Shown piece after piece: positions 26,789 to 36,217 of a stretch of 56,899 nucleotides of DNA. This stretch comes from Candidatus Roseilinea sp. NK_OTU-006 (lineage in GTDB: Bacteria; Chloroflexota; Anaerolineae; J036; Brachytrichaceae). The DNA is taken from positions 1-56,899 of the forward strand of contig NZ_JAAFGM010000024.1 in the NCBI RefSeq assembly GCF_012931985.1. Direction: 5' to 3'. Each line of letters opens with the position of its first letter. Position 1 is the stretch's first letter. The translations under genes were made by a program, and so were the position numbers. Below the pieces are notes generated by a model. That model worked only from the letters and a program-made list of their open reading frames with translations. It ran no database searches and had not been told where the DNA came from.

Positions 26789-27790
26789 ATGCAAAAACCA
26801 AACACTCCGACGCGGCCATTTTCGGCGTTCCGGCTCTTCCTCACCGGCATTGTGATGGGCATCGCTGACCTGATCCCCGGCGTATCCGGCGGCACGATGG
26901 CCTTCATCATGGGCATCTATGAGCACCTGCTATCCGCCATCAAGGCATTCGACCTCAATATGCTACGCCTGGTCGGCCAGAGGCGCTGGGGCGCAGCGCT
27001 GAGTTCCATCCCGTGGGGCTTCCTCATCCCGCTGGGCGCCGGCATCGGCGCAGCCGTGATCAGCATGGCACAGGTGATGCGCTACCTGCTCGAGTATCAA
27101 ACGGTCTATCTCTTTGCGTTCTTCTTCGGACTCATCGTCGCCTCGATCCTCACGGTAGGCGCGACCGTCAAATGGTCGCGCGGCACAACAGCGGCGCTGG
27201 TCGTCGGCGCAATCGCGGCCTACTTCATCGTGGGGCTAGTGCCGCTGAAAATGCCGCACGACCCGATCACGCTCTTCTTCAGCGGGGCGGTCGCGATAAT
27301 GGCGATGATCCTTCCTGGCATCTCCGGGTCGTTCATCCTGCTTATCCTGGGGCAATACGCTTACGTGCTGGACGCTGTGGCCGAGTTGAACCCCCTGCCC
27401 ATCTTTCCGGTCGCGCTGGGCGCAGCGGTAGGCCTGGCCGGCTTTGTGCGCCTGTTGAGCTGGGTGATGCGAAACTATCACGACATCGCTGTAGCTGCGC
27501 TGATGGGATTCATGGTCGGCTCGCTGCGCAAAATTTGGCCGTGGAAGGAAGTAGTCGAGACAGCGCTGGATCGCCACGGCAAAGCCATCCCCATCGTTGA
27601 GCAGAACGTCCTTCCCAACATCGCAGCGCCGGAGTTTTGGCTGGCGTTGATTATTGCAACGATTGGCTTCTTCTTGCTCAACGCAATTGACCAACTGCAA
27701 ACCGGGGCGAACCCAGTGATGCGGCGGTTGAGATGGAGACGAGGCCGCCCCCAGCAACCTCAGCGGCAAGACTGGCAAGCGACGAGCTGA
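26789..27790 (+). CDS. DUF368 membrane protein, PopT-like polyprenyl-phosphate transporter
   Basis: A 333-residue integral membrane protein with about eight to ten hydrophobic segments. The hallmark DUF368 motif GIADLIPGVSGGTMAFIMGIY is near residues 24-43, and a second inverted-repeat motif MILPGISGSFILLILG is near 175. DUF368 proteins were recently shown to recycle undecaprenyl phosphate across the cytoplasmic membrane for wall synthesis. The ATG giving MQKPNTPTRP is preferred because the upstream in-frame codons look non-coding. The C-terminus is a basic Gln/Arg-rich tail. Confidence 0.9.
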   Translation: MQKPNTPTRPFSAFRLFLTGIVMGIADLIPGVSGGTMAFIMGIYEHLLSAIKAFDLNMLRLVGQRRWGAALSSIPWGFLIPLGAGIGAAVISMAQVMRYLLEYQTVYLFAFFFGLIVASILTVGATVKWSRGTTAALVVGAIAAYFIVGLVPLKMPHDPITLFFSGAVAIMAMILPGISGSFILLILGQYAYVLDAVAELNPLPIFPVALGAAVGLAGFVRLLSWVMRNYHDIAVAALMGFMVGSLRKIWPWKEVVETALDRHGKAIPIVEQNVLPNIAAPEFWLALIIATIGFFLLNAIDQLQTGANPVMRRLRWRRGRPQQPQRQDWQATS

Positions 27791-28139
27791 TCTGGACTGC
27801 CCTGCTCTGACCGACCGGCTATCCGGCGAGCTGCTGAGCCTTTTGCACTCCATTGGTTGTAATCCATGCCGCCGGTTGCTTCAGCACGCTGCCCGGCTGC
27901 ACAGCAGCGCCACCGGAGCGCAAAGATCCATCGGTCTAATTCATCGGAAGCGGAAGCGCGTATCCCTTGACAGCCGCGGCGCCTTTTAGTATGTTTCGCG
28001 CTCGGTTGAGAGCAAGCGGTCAATACGAGTCCATCAGCCCCTGATGGTTGTCAGCGCCTTCGACGCGGGAAATCACCACCGATGAACGACACCAGGGCGG
28101 TCTCGTTGTGTTTTGGTTGCGTTTGACAGGAGTGACACC
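27791..28139 (+). promoter_or_regulatory. Promoter and 5' leader of the exchanger/Mrp region
   Basis: This 349-bp gap has no gene. TTGACA (27967-27972), exactly 17 bp, then TATGTT (27990-27995) form a near-consensus sigma-70 promoter pointing to the first exchanger gene. Transcription from about 28003 gives a leader of ~137 nt. It contains a 7-bp hairpin CCATCAG-CCC-CTGATGG (28031-28047) and ends with the ribosome-binding site AGGAG 7 nt before a TTG start. I see no known riboswitch consensus. Confidence 0.75.
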
Positions 28140-29243
28140 TTGAACTTTTTCACTTTGATCCTGTTCGTCGCCGGTTTGGCCCTGCTGATCGCCGGCGCCG
28201 AGTTGCTGGTGCGCGGCGCATCCCGCCTGGCAGCGGCGATCGGCATCTCGCCGCTCGTTATCGGCTTGACGGTCGTGGCGTTCGGCACCAGCGCACCGGA
28301 GATGGCGGTCAGCACTATCTCGGCGTTGAACGGCAGCGCCGACATCTCCGTAGGCAACGTGGTGGGCAGCAACATCTTCAACGTGCTGTTCATCCTCGGC
28401 GCGTCGGCGTTGATCGCGCCGCTCGTCGTCTCGCAGCAACTGGTGCGCCTGGACGTGCCGATCATGATCGGCACGTCGGTGCTGACGCTGGTTTTCATCG
28501 CCGATGGGGTGCTCAACCGGCTGGAAGGCGCTGTGTTGTTTGCCGGCATCGTCGCATACACCACCTTTCTCGTCATTCAAAGTCGCAAAGAGAGAAACGA
28601 GCAAGTGCAGGCGGAGTACGAGCAAGAGTTCGGTGAAAAGCCCAAGGGCGTTGGCGGCGTGTTGCTCAACCTGGGCTTCGTCGTGGTTGGCCTGGCTGCG
28701 TTGGTGGTTGGCTCACGCTGGCTGGTAGATGGCGCGGTGACCATCGCTCGCGCCGTCGGCGTTGGCGAAGTAGTCATCGGCCTGACGATTGTAGCGGCCG
28801 GCACGTCGCTTCCCGAAGTAGCGACCTCAATCATCGCTGCCATCAAGGGGGAGCGTGACATTGCCGTGGGCAACGTGGTGGGCAGCAACATCTTCAACCT
28901 CCTGGCGGTGTTGGGGATGGCCGGCCTCGTCGCGCCGCAGGGTCTGTCGGTATCCCCTTCGGTGCTCCGCTTCGACATCTGGGTGATGATCGCAGTCGCC
29001 ATCGCTTGCCTGCCGATCTTTTTCACCGGCCTGAAGATCGCCCGTTGGGAAGGCGCGCTCTTTCTGTTGTATTACGCGGCCTACACGGCATACCTGATAC
29101 TTGATGCGACCGGAAACGCAGCGCTGTCTATCTTGAGCGACGCGATGTTGCTGTTCGTAGCGCCGCTCACCGTGCTGACGCTGATCGTCACCGTGTTTCA
29201 GGAGATTCGCGCACGCCGGCGGCTGCCTGCCACGCCGGTTTGA
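28140..29243 (+). CDS. CaCA-family cation/calcium exchanger, first copy
   Basis: A 367-residue antiporter of the Ca2+:cation family (YrbG-like). The two alpha repeats are evident: GTSAPEMAVS followed by VGNVVGSNIFNVL (about 50-85), and GTSLPEVATS followed by VGNVVGSNIFNLL (about 220-260). About ten hydrophobic helices are present, split by a charged cytosolic loop ending YEQEFGEKPKG. The TTG start is chosen because AGGAG lies 7 nt upstream and the second copy has the same length and N-terminus. It should export Ca2+ in exchange for Na+ or H+. It is first in a run of nine same-strand transport genes behind a strong promoter. Confidence 0.9.
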   Translation: MNFFTLILFVAGLALLIAGAELLVRGASRLAAAIGISPLVIGLTVVAFGTSAPEMAVSTISALNGSADISVGNVVGSNIFNVLFILGASALIAPLVVSQQLVRLDVPIMIGTSVLTLVFIADGVLNRLEGAVLFAGIVAYTTFLVIQSRKERNEQVQAEYEQEFGEKPKGVGGVLLNLGFVVVGLAALVVGSRWLVDGAVTIARAVGVGEVVIGLTIVAAGTSLPEVATSIIAAIKGERDIAVGNVVGSNIFNLLAVLGMAGLVAPQGLSVSPSVLRFDIWVMIAVAIACLPIFFTGLKIARWEGALFLLYYAAYTAYLILDATGNAALSILSDAMLLFVAPLTVLTLIVTVFQEIRARRRLPATPV

Positions 29244-29270
29244 ATCCAGTTGGACTGAGGAGTGAAGTAA

Positions 29271-30374
29271 GTGGACTTATTGACTTTGATCCTGTTCGTC
29301 GCCGGATTGGGATTGCTAATCGTCGGCGCCGAGTTGCTGGTGCGCGGTGCGGCGCGGCTGGCGGCCGCGGCCGGCGTCTCACCGTTGGTGATCGGCCTCA
29401 CGGTGGTCGCGTTCGGCACCAGCTCGCCGGAGCTGGCCGTGAGCGTTCAGTCGGCGCTGGCCGGACAAGCCGACATCGCCTTCGGCAACGTCGTCGGCAG
29501 CAACATCTTCAACATCCTGGTCATCATTGGGCTTTCGGCGCTGATCACGCCGTTGGTCGTGTCGCAGCAACTGGTGCGGCTCGACGTGCCGGTCATGATC
29601 GGCGTGACGGTGCTGGCCACGCTGCTTGCACAAGACCTGAAAATCGGTCGCCTGGAGGGAGTCTTGCTGTTCGCCGGACTGGTGATCTACACGGCGTTCC
29701 TGTTTGTGCAGAGCCGGCGCGAGACCAACGTTGCGGTTCAACAAGAGTATGAGCAAGAGTTCGGCGAACGTCCCCGCGGGCCGGCGCAGGTCGTGCTCAA
29801 CCTCACATTCGTCGGGATTGGCTTGGTCATGCTCGTGATCGGCTCGCGCTGGCTGGTGAACGGCGCGGTGGCCATCGCGCGCGCGGTCGGCGTGAGCGAG
29901 TTGGTGATCGGGTTGACGATCGTCTCGGCCGGCACATCGCTGCCGGAGGTCGCCACGTCGCTCGTCGCTGCGATCAAGGGCGAGCGCGACATCGCCGTCG
30001 GCAACGCCGTCGGCAGCAACATTTTCAACCTGTTGTCCGTGCTGGCGCTGACCGGCATCGTGTCGCCATCCGGCATCTCCGTTGCGCCGGCGGCGCTCAA
30101 CTTCGACGTATGGGTGATGCTGGCCGTCGCCCTCGCGTGCCTGCCGGTGTTCTTCACGGGCTACGAAATCTCGCGTTGGGAGGGGGCGATGTTCGTCGCC
30201 TACTACGCGGCCTACCTCGCCTATCTCATCCTCGCCGCCACACAGCATGACGCCCTGCCGGCGTTCAGCAACGTGATGCTGCTGTTCGTCATTCCGCTCA
30301 CGGTGATCACGCTGGCGGTCACAGTCTATCGGGAATTCCGGGCGCGCCGGCGAAGGGTGGCGACACAGCCTTGA
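29271..30374 (+). CDS. CaCA-family cation/calcium exchanger, second copy
   Basis: A 367-residue paralogue of the preceding gene, of identical length, with both alpha repeats intact (GTSSPELAVS, FGNVVGSNIFN; GTSLPEVATS, VGNAVGSNIFN). Differences include Ala for Val in the second GNxVGSN motif and Ser-Ser in the first GTSxPE motif, so ion preference may differ. GTG start with GAGGAG 9 nt upstream. The gap to the first copy is only 27 bp, and the stop overlaps a TTG that opens the mrpAB frame. A local gene duplication is the simplest explanation. Confidence 0.9.
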   Translation: MDLLTLILFVAGLGLLIVGAELLVRGAARLAAAAGVSPLVIGLTVVAFGTSSPELAVSVQSALAGQADIAFGNVVGSNIFNILVIIGLSALITPLVVSQQLVRLDVPVMIGVTVLATLLAQDLKIGRLEGVLLFAGLVIYTAFLFVQSRRETNVAVQQEYEQEFGERPRGPAQVVLNLTFVGIGLVMLVIGSRWLVNGAVAIARAVGVSELVIGLTIVSAGTSLPEVATSLVAAIKGERDIAVGNAVGSNIFNLLSVLALTGIVSPSGISVAPAALNFDVWVMLAVALACLPVFFTGYEISRWEGAMFVAYYAAYLAYLILAATQHDALPAFSNVMLLFVIPLTVITLAVTVYREFRARRRRVATQP

Positions 30375-30406
30375 AGGTCGCCCGTTCTCTTGCCCAGTTC
30401 CCGCCG

Positions 30407-33400
30407 ATGAACGATGCGCTTGTGATCTCACTCATCGCCTGTGCCGTTGGTGCGTCGGTCGCCGGAGTGTTCACGGCATCGGCGCTCGGGCATCGCATTC
30501 CCACCCGCGTGATGGGCTGGCTGTTGGCGATTGCGCCGGCGATTGTGTTCGTTGCGCTGCTTGCACAGTCGCCGGCGGTGTTGGCCGGCCAAACGCTGAG
30601 TTGGTCTGTGGTGTGGATTCCATCGTTGGGCCTGCACTTTTCGCTGTTGTTGGACGGCCTCAGCCTGTTGTTCGCGCTATTGGTGTCGGGCATCGGTGCG
30701 CTAGTGGTGGTGTATGCGGGCTACTACTTCGCGCCGAAGCACGGAGACGAAAAGCCGGGAGGGGAGAATGGGGGGCCGCAATCGCGCACAACGCCCCACT
30801 CCCGGTTCTCGAATACCGACGCGCGCTTCTTCCTCTACGTCCTCTTGTTCATGACCAGCATGTTGGGGCTGGTGCTGGCCGGCGATGTGATCACGCTGTT
30901 CGTGTTCTGGGAGGGCACCAGCATCACGTCGTTTTTGCTGATCGCCTACAAGACCAAGGATGAAGAAGCGCGCAGCGGCGCGTTTAAGGCGCTGTTTGTC
31001 ACCGGCGGCGGCGGCATCGCCCTGCTGGCCGGGCTGCTGTTTGCCTCGGCTATCAGCGGCAGCACCGACCTGGCGACGATTCTGCGCAGCGGCGACGCCT
31101 TGCGCAACGATGCGTGGTATCCCGTCATGCTGGGGCTGATCGCCTTCGGCGCGTTCACCAAGAGCGTGCAGGCACCCTTCCACTTCTGGCTGCCCAAGGC
31201 GATGACGGCGCCGACGCCGGCCAGCGCCTACTTGCACTCGGCCACGATGGTCAAGGCTGGCATCTACCTGATGGCGCGCCTGTACCCGGCGCTGGGGAAC
31301 ACGCCGATGTGGTTCTGGCTGCTGATCGTGACCGGCGGTGCCACCATGCTGCTGGGCGCGATCAGCGGCCTGCGCCAGAGCGATCTGAAGAGCATGCTGG
31401 CCTACTCCACCGTCAGCCAGCTCGGCGTGCTGATGATGTTGATCGGCAAAGAATCGCCATCGGCCTTCAAGGCATTGGCAATCGGCGTCTTGGCGCACGC
31501 GCTCTACAAGGGCGCGCTGTTCATGATCGCCGGCATCGTGGATCACGGGACCGGCGTGCGCGACCTGCGCCGGCTGGGGCATCTCTGGCGCGTCATGCCC
31601 TGGACGTTCGTCGTTTGCAGCATCGCCGCGCTCTCCATGGCCGGGCTGCCGCCGCTGTTCGGTTTCCTGGCCAAAGAGACGCTCCTGGCTGCGGAGCTGG
31701 AAGACGTGCTGCCGCGCCTGATACGCATCGTGCTGCCCGGAATCACCGTGCTCACCGGCGCGCTGATGCTGGCGCAGGCCGCCAGTTTGACGCTGGATGC
31801 ATTCGTGACCAAGCCGGGGACAGGGTGGCCGGCTTCGCGCCTCGGCTCTGATGACACGCGCGACATGCCCAACTTGCACGCGCACGAAGCGCCGGCCGGC
31901 ATGTTGCTCGGCCCGGCGATCCTGGCCGGGCTATCGCTGGTCATCGGCGTGCTGCAGCCGGAAACAATCGCCAGTCTGCTGGCCAGCACAGCGACAGCGG
32001 CCTATGGCGCGAAGGTCAAGGTATCGCTGGAGTTGTTCCACGGCGTCAACCTGCCGCTGATCCTGAGCGGCATCGCGATTGCGCTGGGCGTCGTCCTGTT
32101 CACCCTGCGCAGCCCGATCCGCGGCATCCCAAGCGTGCCGGCGCTGAATATGAATCTGATCTATGACGGGGTGCTACGTGGTCTGGATCGTGCAGCCGAG
32201 GTCGTCACGCGCACGCAGGGCGGGCGCATCCGCATCTATTTGGCAGTGATCCTCACGACGTTGTTCGCGCTGGTGATCGTCTTCGGCGAGCTATGGCGCG
32301 TGTTCGATGGCGTGGCGCTGCCCGATCTGAGCCGACGCCTGTTCGACGAGCCGCTCAGCGTCCAGACCGCGCTGCGCGCCTTCAGCTTGTTGCTGGCCGT
32401 GGCCGCGTCGTTCGTATCCATCATCATCCGGCGCGACTTGTTGGCCATCATCGCGCTCGGTTCGTCGGGGTTGGCCGTCGCCGTGGTCATTGCGCTGGAA
32501 CCGTCGCCGGATGTGGCGCTGGTGCAGGCTGTGGTGGATGTGCTGACGCTGGTGGTGCTGGTGCTAGCGCTCTCGCGGCTGCCGCGTGCGCAGCGCAAGC
32601 GGGCCGAGGGGCTGAACGGCGCTGGTGCCCAGACGCGCAACGTGCTGCTTGCCGTCGCCGGCGGCGCGATGGTGACGGTGCTGTGCCTCTACGCCTTCGC
32701 TTCGCGCCCGCGCACGTCGCTGGTCACGCCCTACTACGAGCAAAACGCCAAGCCACTCACCGGCGCCGCCGACATCGTCGGCGCAATTGTGGTGGACTTC
32801 CGCGGCTTCGACACGATGATCGAGATCACCGTATTCAGCATGGCCGGCATCGGCGTGTTCTCGCTGCTGCGCTACGCGATGAAGAAGCGCGAAACGGCGG
32901 GCCTACCGACGGAAGGCGAAATCGAGCCGGATCTCGCCGCTTTGTTGCAACGGCCGCTGCCGCCCACGATCACCGGCATTGATGGTGTGCGCACGTCGCC
33001 CTTCATCCATGCGCTCGCCTACATCGCGCTGCCGCTGTCATTCGTGCTAGCAATCGTGCAGACAATCTACGGCCACGATCAGCCAGGCGATGGCTTCACC
33101 GCCGGTGTCACGCTCAGTCTGGGCGTGGGCTTCTGGTACGTCGTCTTCGGCTATGACGAGACCAGGAGTCGCCTGCGCTTCCTTCGGCCCGGGCTGCTGA
33201 TCGGCGCCGGCATCCTCACGGTGATGGCCGGCTCGATCGCGCCGGTGTTCCTAGGCGGCGGATTCTTCTCACCCTTCGACTTCGGCGCGGCGCTGGGGTT
33301 GCCTTTACCCAAGGGCTTCTACGTTAGCACGTCGTTCCTGTTCGAAGTCGCCATCTGTCTGGTTGTTCTCGGCGCGGCCATCTTCATCATTGACACGCTA

Positions 33401-33427
33401 GGCCATCCGGAGCGTGATCTGGAGTGA
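30407..33427 (+). CDS. mrpA: Fused MrpA-MrpB subunit of a Na+/H+ antiporter
   Basis: A 1006-residue membrane protein combining the large MrpA antiporter subunit with MrpB. The MrpA part (about 1-640) is NuoL-like, with LHSATMVKAGIYLMARLYP and the TM7/TM8 Lys and His residues. It then has the MbhD/MbhE-like module (about 640-840, AIVVDFRGFDTMIEITVF). The C-terminal ~165 residues are MrpB, recognised by GHDQPGDGFTAGV and LFEVAICLVVLG. No separate mrpB gene exists in the operon. Start: the ATG giving MNDALVISLIA begins the first helix; an in-frame TTG at 30371 overlapping the exchanger stop would add 12 residues. Residues about 117-133 are encoded by an inserted hairpin repeat in a loop. Mrp complexes expel Na+ at alkaline pH or couple to respiration. 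Confidence 0.93.
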   Translation: MNDALVISLIACAVGASVAGVFTASALGHRIPTRVMGWLLAIAPAIVFVALLAQSPAVLAGQTLSWSVVWIPSLGLHFSLLLDGLSLLFALLVSGIGALVVVYAGYYFAPKHGDEKPGGENGGPQSRTTPHSRFSNTDARFFLYVLLFMTSMLGLVLAGDVITLFVFWEGTSITSFLLIAYKTKDEEARSGAFKALFVTGGGGIALLAGLLFASAISGSTDLATILRSGDALRNDAWYPVMLGLIAFGAFTKSVQAPFHFWLPKAMTAPTPASAYLHSATMVKAGIYLMARLYPALGNTPMWFWLLIVTGGATMLLGAISGLRQSDLKSMLAYSTVSQLGVLMMLIGKESPSAFKALAIGVLAHALYKGALFMIAGIVDHGTGVRDLRRLGHLWRVMPWTFVVCSIAALSMAGLPPLFGFLAKETLLAAELEDVLPRLIRIVLPGITVLTGALMLAQAASLTLDAFVTKPGTGWPASRLGSDDTRDMPNLHAHEAPAGMLLGPAILAGLSLVIGVLQPETIASLLASTATAAYGAKVKVSLELFHGVNLPLILSGIAIALGVVLFTLRSPIRGIPSVPALNMNLIYDGVLRGLDRAAEVVTRTQGGRIRIYLAVILTTLFALVIVFGELWRVFDGVALPDLSRRLFDEPLSVQTALRAFSLLLAVAASFVSIIIRRDLLAIIALGSSGLAVAVVIALEPSPDVALVQAVVDVLTLVVLVLALSRLPRAQRKRAEGLNGAGAQTRNVLLAVAGGAMVTVLCLYAFASRPRTSLVTPYYEQNAKPLTGAADIVGAIVVDFRGFDTMIEITVFSMAGIGVFSLLRYAMKKRETAGLPTEGEIEPDLAALLQRPLPPTITGIDGVRTSPFIHALAYIALPLSFVLAIVQTIYGHDQPGDGFTAGVTLSLGVGFWYVVFGYDETRSRLRFLRPGLLIGAGILTVMAGSIAPVFLGGGFFSPFDFGAALGLPLPKGFYVSTSFLFEVAICLVVLGAAIFIIDTLGHPERDLE
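30755..30805. repeat. Hairpin repeat inside the mrpAB coding region
   Basis: CCGGGAG (30755-30761) and TGGGG (30769-30773) pair with CCCCA (30794-30798) and CTCCCGG (30799-30805). The in-frame peptide is Gly/Pro/Ser-rich (PGGENGGPQSRTTPHSRFSN) and breaks the normal short loop between the second and third helices. The CACTCCCGG arm resembles the intergenic repeats near 45.7 and 56.7 kb. Confidence 0.55.
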
Positions 33428-33461
33428 GCCTGTGACCAGATTACCAATCACCTGTTGAGCT

Positions 33462-33794
33462 ATGGAAATCATCAAAGCGCTTTCGATCGGCGCGCTGTTC
33501 GGCATCGGGCTGTATCAGTTGTTGCGCCGCAACGTCATTCGTTCGGCCATCGGCTTGGTCATCATCTCGAATGCGGTGAACTTGTTTTTGCTTTCTATCG
33601 GCGCCTACGACGGTGTGGTCGAGGCATATGCGAAGGCGGTCGGCCAGCGCAGCGACGCACTGCCACAGGCGCTTATCCTCACGGCCATTGTCATCAGCCT
33701 CGGTGGCTTCGCCTTCGTGCTCGCCCTGCTATATGTCATCGCGGCGCGCTACCGCACAGGAGACAGCGATGAGGTGAAGGGGCTAAGCCATTGA
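33462..33794 (+). CDS. mrpC: MrpC subunit of the Na+/H+ antiporter
   Basis: A 110-residue protein with three transmembrane helices, homologous to NuoK. Signatures are GLYQLLRRNVIRSAIGLVII and LPQALILTAIVISLGG. Size and order (after MrpB) fit. It is needed for assembly and activity of the Mrp complex. It starts 34 bp after mrpAB. Confidence 0.95.
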   Translation: MEIIKALSIGALFGIGLYQLLRRNVIRSAIGLVIISNAVNLFLLSIGAYDGVVEAYAKAVGQRSDALPQALILTAIVISLGGFAFVLALLYVIAARYRTGDSDEVKGLSH

Positions 33795-33855
33795 TCGGTC
33801 TCTTCCGGGAGAGCAGCGCGATCGAGATGAGAGCATGTGAGATGAATGATCCACT

Positions 33856-35400
33856 ATGATGCCGTCCTTACTGGCCATCTTGCCCATCATCATCCCGCTC
33901 ACCGCTGCGGCAATTGCGTTGCTGTTGCGGCGCAACTTTCGGCTACAAGCAGCCTGGGCCTTCGGCGCGATGCTCACCGCGTTTGGGGCGAGCGCTTATC
34001 TGTTGTGGACGGTGTGGTCCACCGGCCGGCCGGTCGTGTATCAAATGGGGCGCTGGCCGGCGCCGTTCGGCATCAGCATCACGGCCGACTTGCTCTCGGC
34101 CACTATGGCTGTGATGGTTCAGCTCGTGTTCGTGTTCGGCTTCATCTACGCGCTCGGGGCTAAGGACAAGGCGGTGCACCATTCCACGTTCTACCCGCTC
34201 TTCCTGTGCCTGGTCACCGGTCTCACCGGCGGCATGCTCACCGGCGACGTCTTCAACCTGTTCGTCATGGTCGAGCTGATCGTGATCAGCGGCACGGTGC
34301 TCACCGCCATGAGCGACGACCGCTACGGCCCCGAGGCGGCCTATAAGTACTTCCTGATCAGCACCGTGGCCTCGTTCTGTCTGCTGTTCGGCGTCGGCTG
34401 CCTATATATGAGCTACGGCACGCTGAACATGGCCGACTTGGCAGCGCGCATCGCCGCCGACCAGACGCCGGCGCTGTTGCCGGCCGCCATCGTCTTCCTG
34501 GCCGTCACGTTCATGATCAAAAGCGCGGTGGTGCCCTTTCACTTTTGGCAACCCGATTTCCATACGGCCTCACCCACGCCGGTCTCGGCCATGCTATCGT
34601 CGGTCGTAGTGAAGATCGGCGTGTATGGCTTCCTGCGCCTGACCACGTTGCTGATGCCGCATGCCGATTGGCTTCGCACGTTGCTCATCGCGCTGGGCAT
34701 TGTGGGCATTGTGTTCGGCGGGTTAGGCGCAGCCGGCACACACAATGCTAAGCGCATGTTCGCCTATTCGACGCTGGCGCAGATCGGCTTCATCCACGTC
34801 GGCGTGGGCTGGGGCACGCCGCTTTCGCTGACCGCAGCGATCGTGTTCACCTTCAACCATGCGCTGATCAAGAGCACCCTGCTGATGCTGAGCGGCTATC
34901 TGGCCAGCCGCGCACCGGTGAAGACGGCGTCGTTCGGCGTCCTGCGTGGCACGGGCAAATATGCACCGCTGGCCGGCGTGCTGTTCTTCGTCGGCGGCAT
35001 GGCGTTGGCCGGCATCCCGCCGACCAACGGCTTCATCAGCAAACTGACGCTTTTTCAGAGCGGCATACAAGCCGCGCAAAGCGGCAGCGTGAATGGGACA
35101 CTCACTTACTGGGTCCCCCTCCTGCTGCTTGGTCTCTCCAGCATCATCACGCTGGTCTATGTCTTCCGCGCGTTGATGAAGATTTGGTGGGAACCTTTCA
35201 AGCCCGATGTGCCGGTGGGTAAAGTGAAGTCCTCGGGCGATAGCCTGCTGGCACCGAGCTTAATGATTGCTACGTGCATCGCGTTAGGCGTTTGGGCGCA
35301 GCCGCTATTGCAGCTATCCCAGGACACCAGCGAGTGGATTCGCCAACCCCAGGCCTACGTGCAGGCCGTGCTGGGTGAGCGGACAGGCTGGCTGAAGTGA
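33856..35400 (+). CDS. mrpD: MrpD subunit of the Na+/H+ antiporter
   Basis: A 514-residue NuoN/NuoM-like antiporter subunit with about 14 transmembrane helices. Recognisable parts are MVELIVISGTVL (with the key Glu), IKSAVVPFHFWQPDFHTASPTPVSA, the Lys in VVVKIGVYGFLR and HALIKSTLLMLSGY. It shares the proton path with MrpA. Two ATG codons in a row start the frame; the ribosome-binding site is poor. The mrpE ribosome-binding site overlaps its 3' end. Confidence 0.95.
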   Translation: MMPSLLAILPIIIPLTAAAIALLLRRNFRLQAAWAFGAMLTAFGASAYLLWTVWSTGRPVVYQMGRWPAPFGISITADLLSATMAVMVQLVFVFGFIYALGAKDKAVHHSTFYPLFLCLVTGLTGGMLTGDVFNLFVMVELIVISGTVLTAMSDDRYGPEAAYKYFLISTVASFCLLFGVGCLYMSYGTLNMADLAARIAADQTPALLPAAIVFLAVTFMIKSAVVPFHFWQPDFHTASPTPVSAMLSSVVVKIGVYGFLRLTTLLMPHADWLRTLLIALGIVGIVFGGLGAAGTHNAKRMFAYSTLAQIGFIHVGVGWGTPLSLTAAIVFTFNHALIKSTLLMLSGYLASRAPVKTASFGVLRGTGKYAPLAGVLFFVGGMALAGIPPTNGFISKLTLFQSGIQAAQSGSVNGTLTYWVPLLLLGLSSIITLVYVFRALMKIWWEPFKPDVPVGKVKSSGDSLLAPSLMIATCIALGVWAQPLLQLSQDTSEWIRQPQAYVQAVLGERTGWLK

Positions 35401-35411
35401 AAGGAGAACAC

Positions 35412-35894
35412 ATGCTTGCGTATTGGAGACTGACCCTCATTTGCTGGTTGATCTACCTGGCCGTCACGGCGAACTTCGAGCTGGCGAACCTTGTCGTAGG
35501 GTTGCTCATCGGCTGGGTCATCGCGGCAATCCTGAAGCCGGCGAGCCAGTCGCTGTCGTTGCGTCGGTTGCCGGCGGCGCTATTCAACCTGGCCAAATAC
35601 ACGGCCTGGCTGGCCGTAGACATTATTCGCAACGGCATTCGCGTGGCGCGCATTGTGCTCGATCCCAAGCTGCCCATCCGCCCCGGCATCATCGCCATTC
35701 CAGCGGGCATGAAGAGCGAACTCGGCGTTGCGCTCAGCGCACATGCCATCACGGTCACGCCCGGAGAACAGGTCGTTGAGATCGGCGACGATGGGGTGAT
35801 GTATGTGCATTGTCTCGATGTCGTGACGAGCGCCGCAGGCGCCGAGGAGGCGCAGCGCAAGCGCCGAGCGATGTTGCAGCGCATCTTCGAGTAA
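35412..35894 (+). CDS. mrpE: MrpE subunit of the Na+/H+ antiporter
   Basis: A 160-residue protein with two N-terminal membrane segments (about 5-45) and a C-terminal cytosolic domain. Typical motifs are ANFELANLVVGLLIGW, IRPGIIAIP and LSAHAITVTPGEQVVEI. The ATG is chosen because AAAGGAG stands 6 nt before it; the frame also opens at a GTG (35397) that overlaps the mrpD stop. MrpE is an accessory subunit that stabilises the complex. Confidence 0.94.
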   Translation: MLAYWRLTLICWLIYLAVTANFELANLVVGLLIGWVIAAILKPASQSLSLRRLPAALFNLAKYTAWLAVDIIRNGIRVARIVLDPKLPIRPGIIAIPAGMKSELGVALSAHAITVTPGEQVVEIGDDGVMYVHCLDVVTSAAGAEEAQRKRRAMLQRIFE

Positions 35895-35915
35895 CCCCGA
35901 GCTGGAGGATGGAAT

Positions 35916-36191
35916 ATGCGAGAGACCTTCATGCTCGTCGCCGTTGTGTCGCTGGTGATTCATGTGGCGATGATCTTCATCGCCGTGCAGCGCGTTTGGC
36001 GCGGCGAGACGGTGATGGATCGCATCGTGGCCGCCGACGTCATTGCAACGTTAGTGCTGGCCATCTTCGTGCTGCTGGCCCTGCTCAACGATAATCCGCG
36101 TTACATGGATCTAGCGCTCGGCGCATCGGCCATCAGCTACGTCGGCACAATTGCCTTGGCGCGCTACATCGCCAACCGGCAAATGTTCTAG
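35916..36191 (+). CDS. mrpF: MrpF subunit of the Na+/H+ antiporter
   Basis: A 91-residue protein with three transmembrane helices. It contains the MDRIVAADVIATLVLAIFVLL core in which the Asp is conserved in MrpF. GGAGG lies 8 nt before the ATG. Positioned between mrpE and mrpG as in other Mrp operons. Confidence 0.94.
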   Translation: MRETFMLVAVVSLVIHVAMIFIAVQRVWRGETVMDRIVAADVIATLVLAIFVLLALLNDNPRYMDLALGASAISYVGTIALARYIANRQMF

Positions 36192-36217
36192 CGCGGATAG
36201 CTAATCAGCACTCCCAT

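Noticed and set aside
28240-30100. Long direct repeats between the two exchanger genes
   Set aside because: They are paralogous coding sequence (same protein motifs), not a mobile or regulatory repeat.
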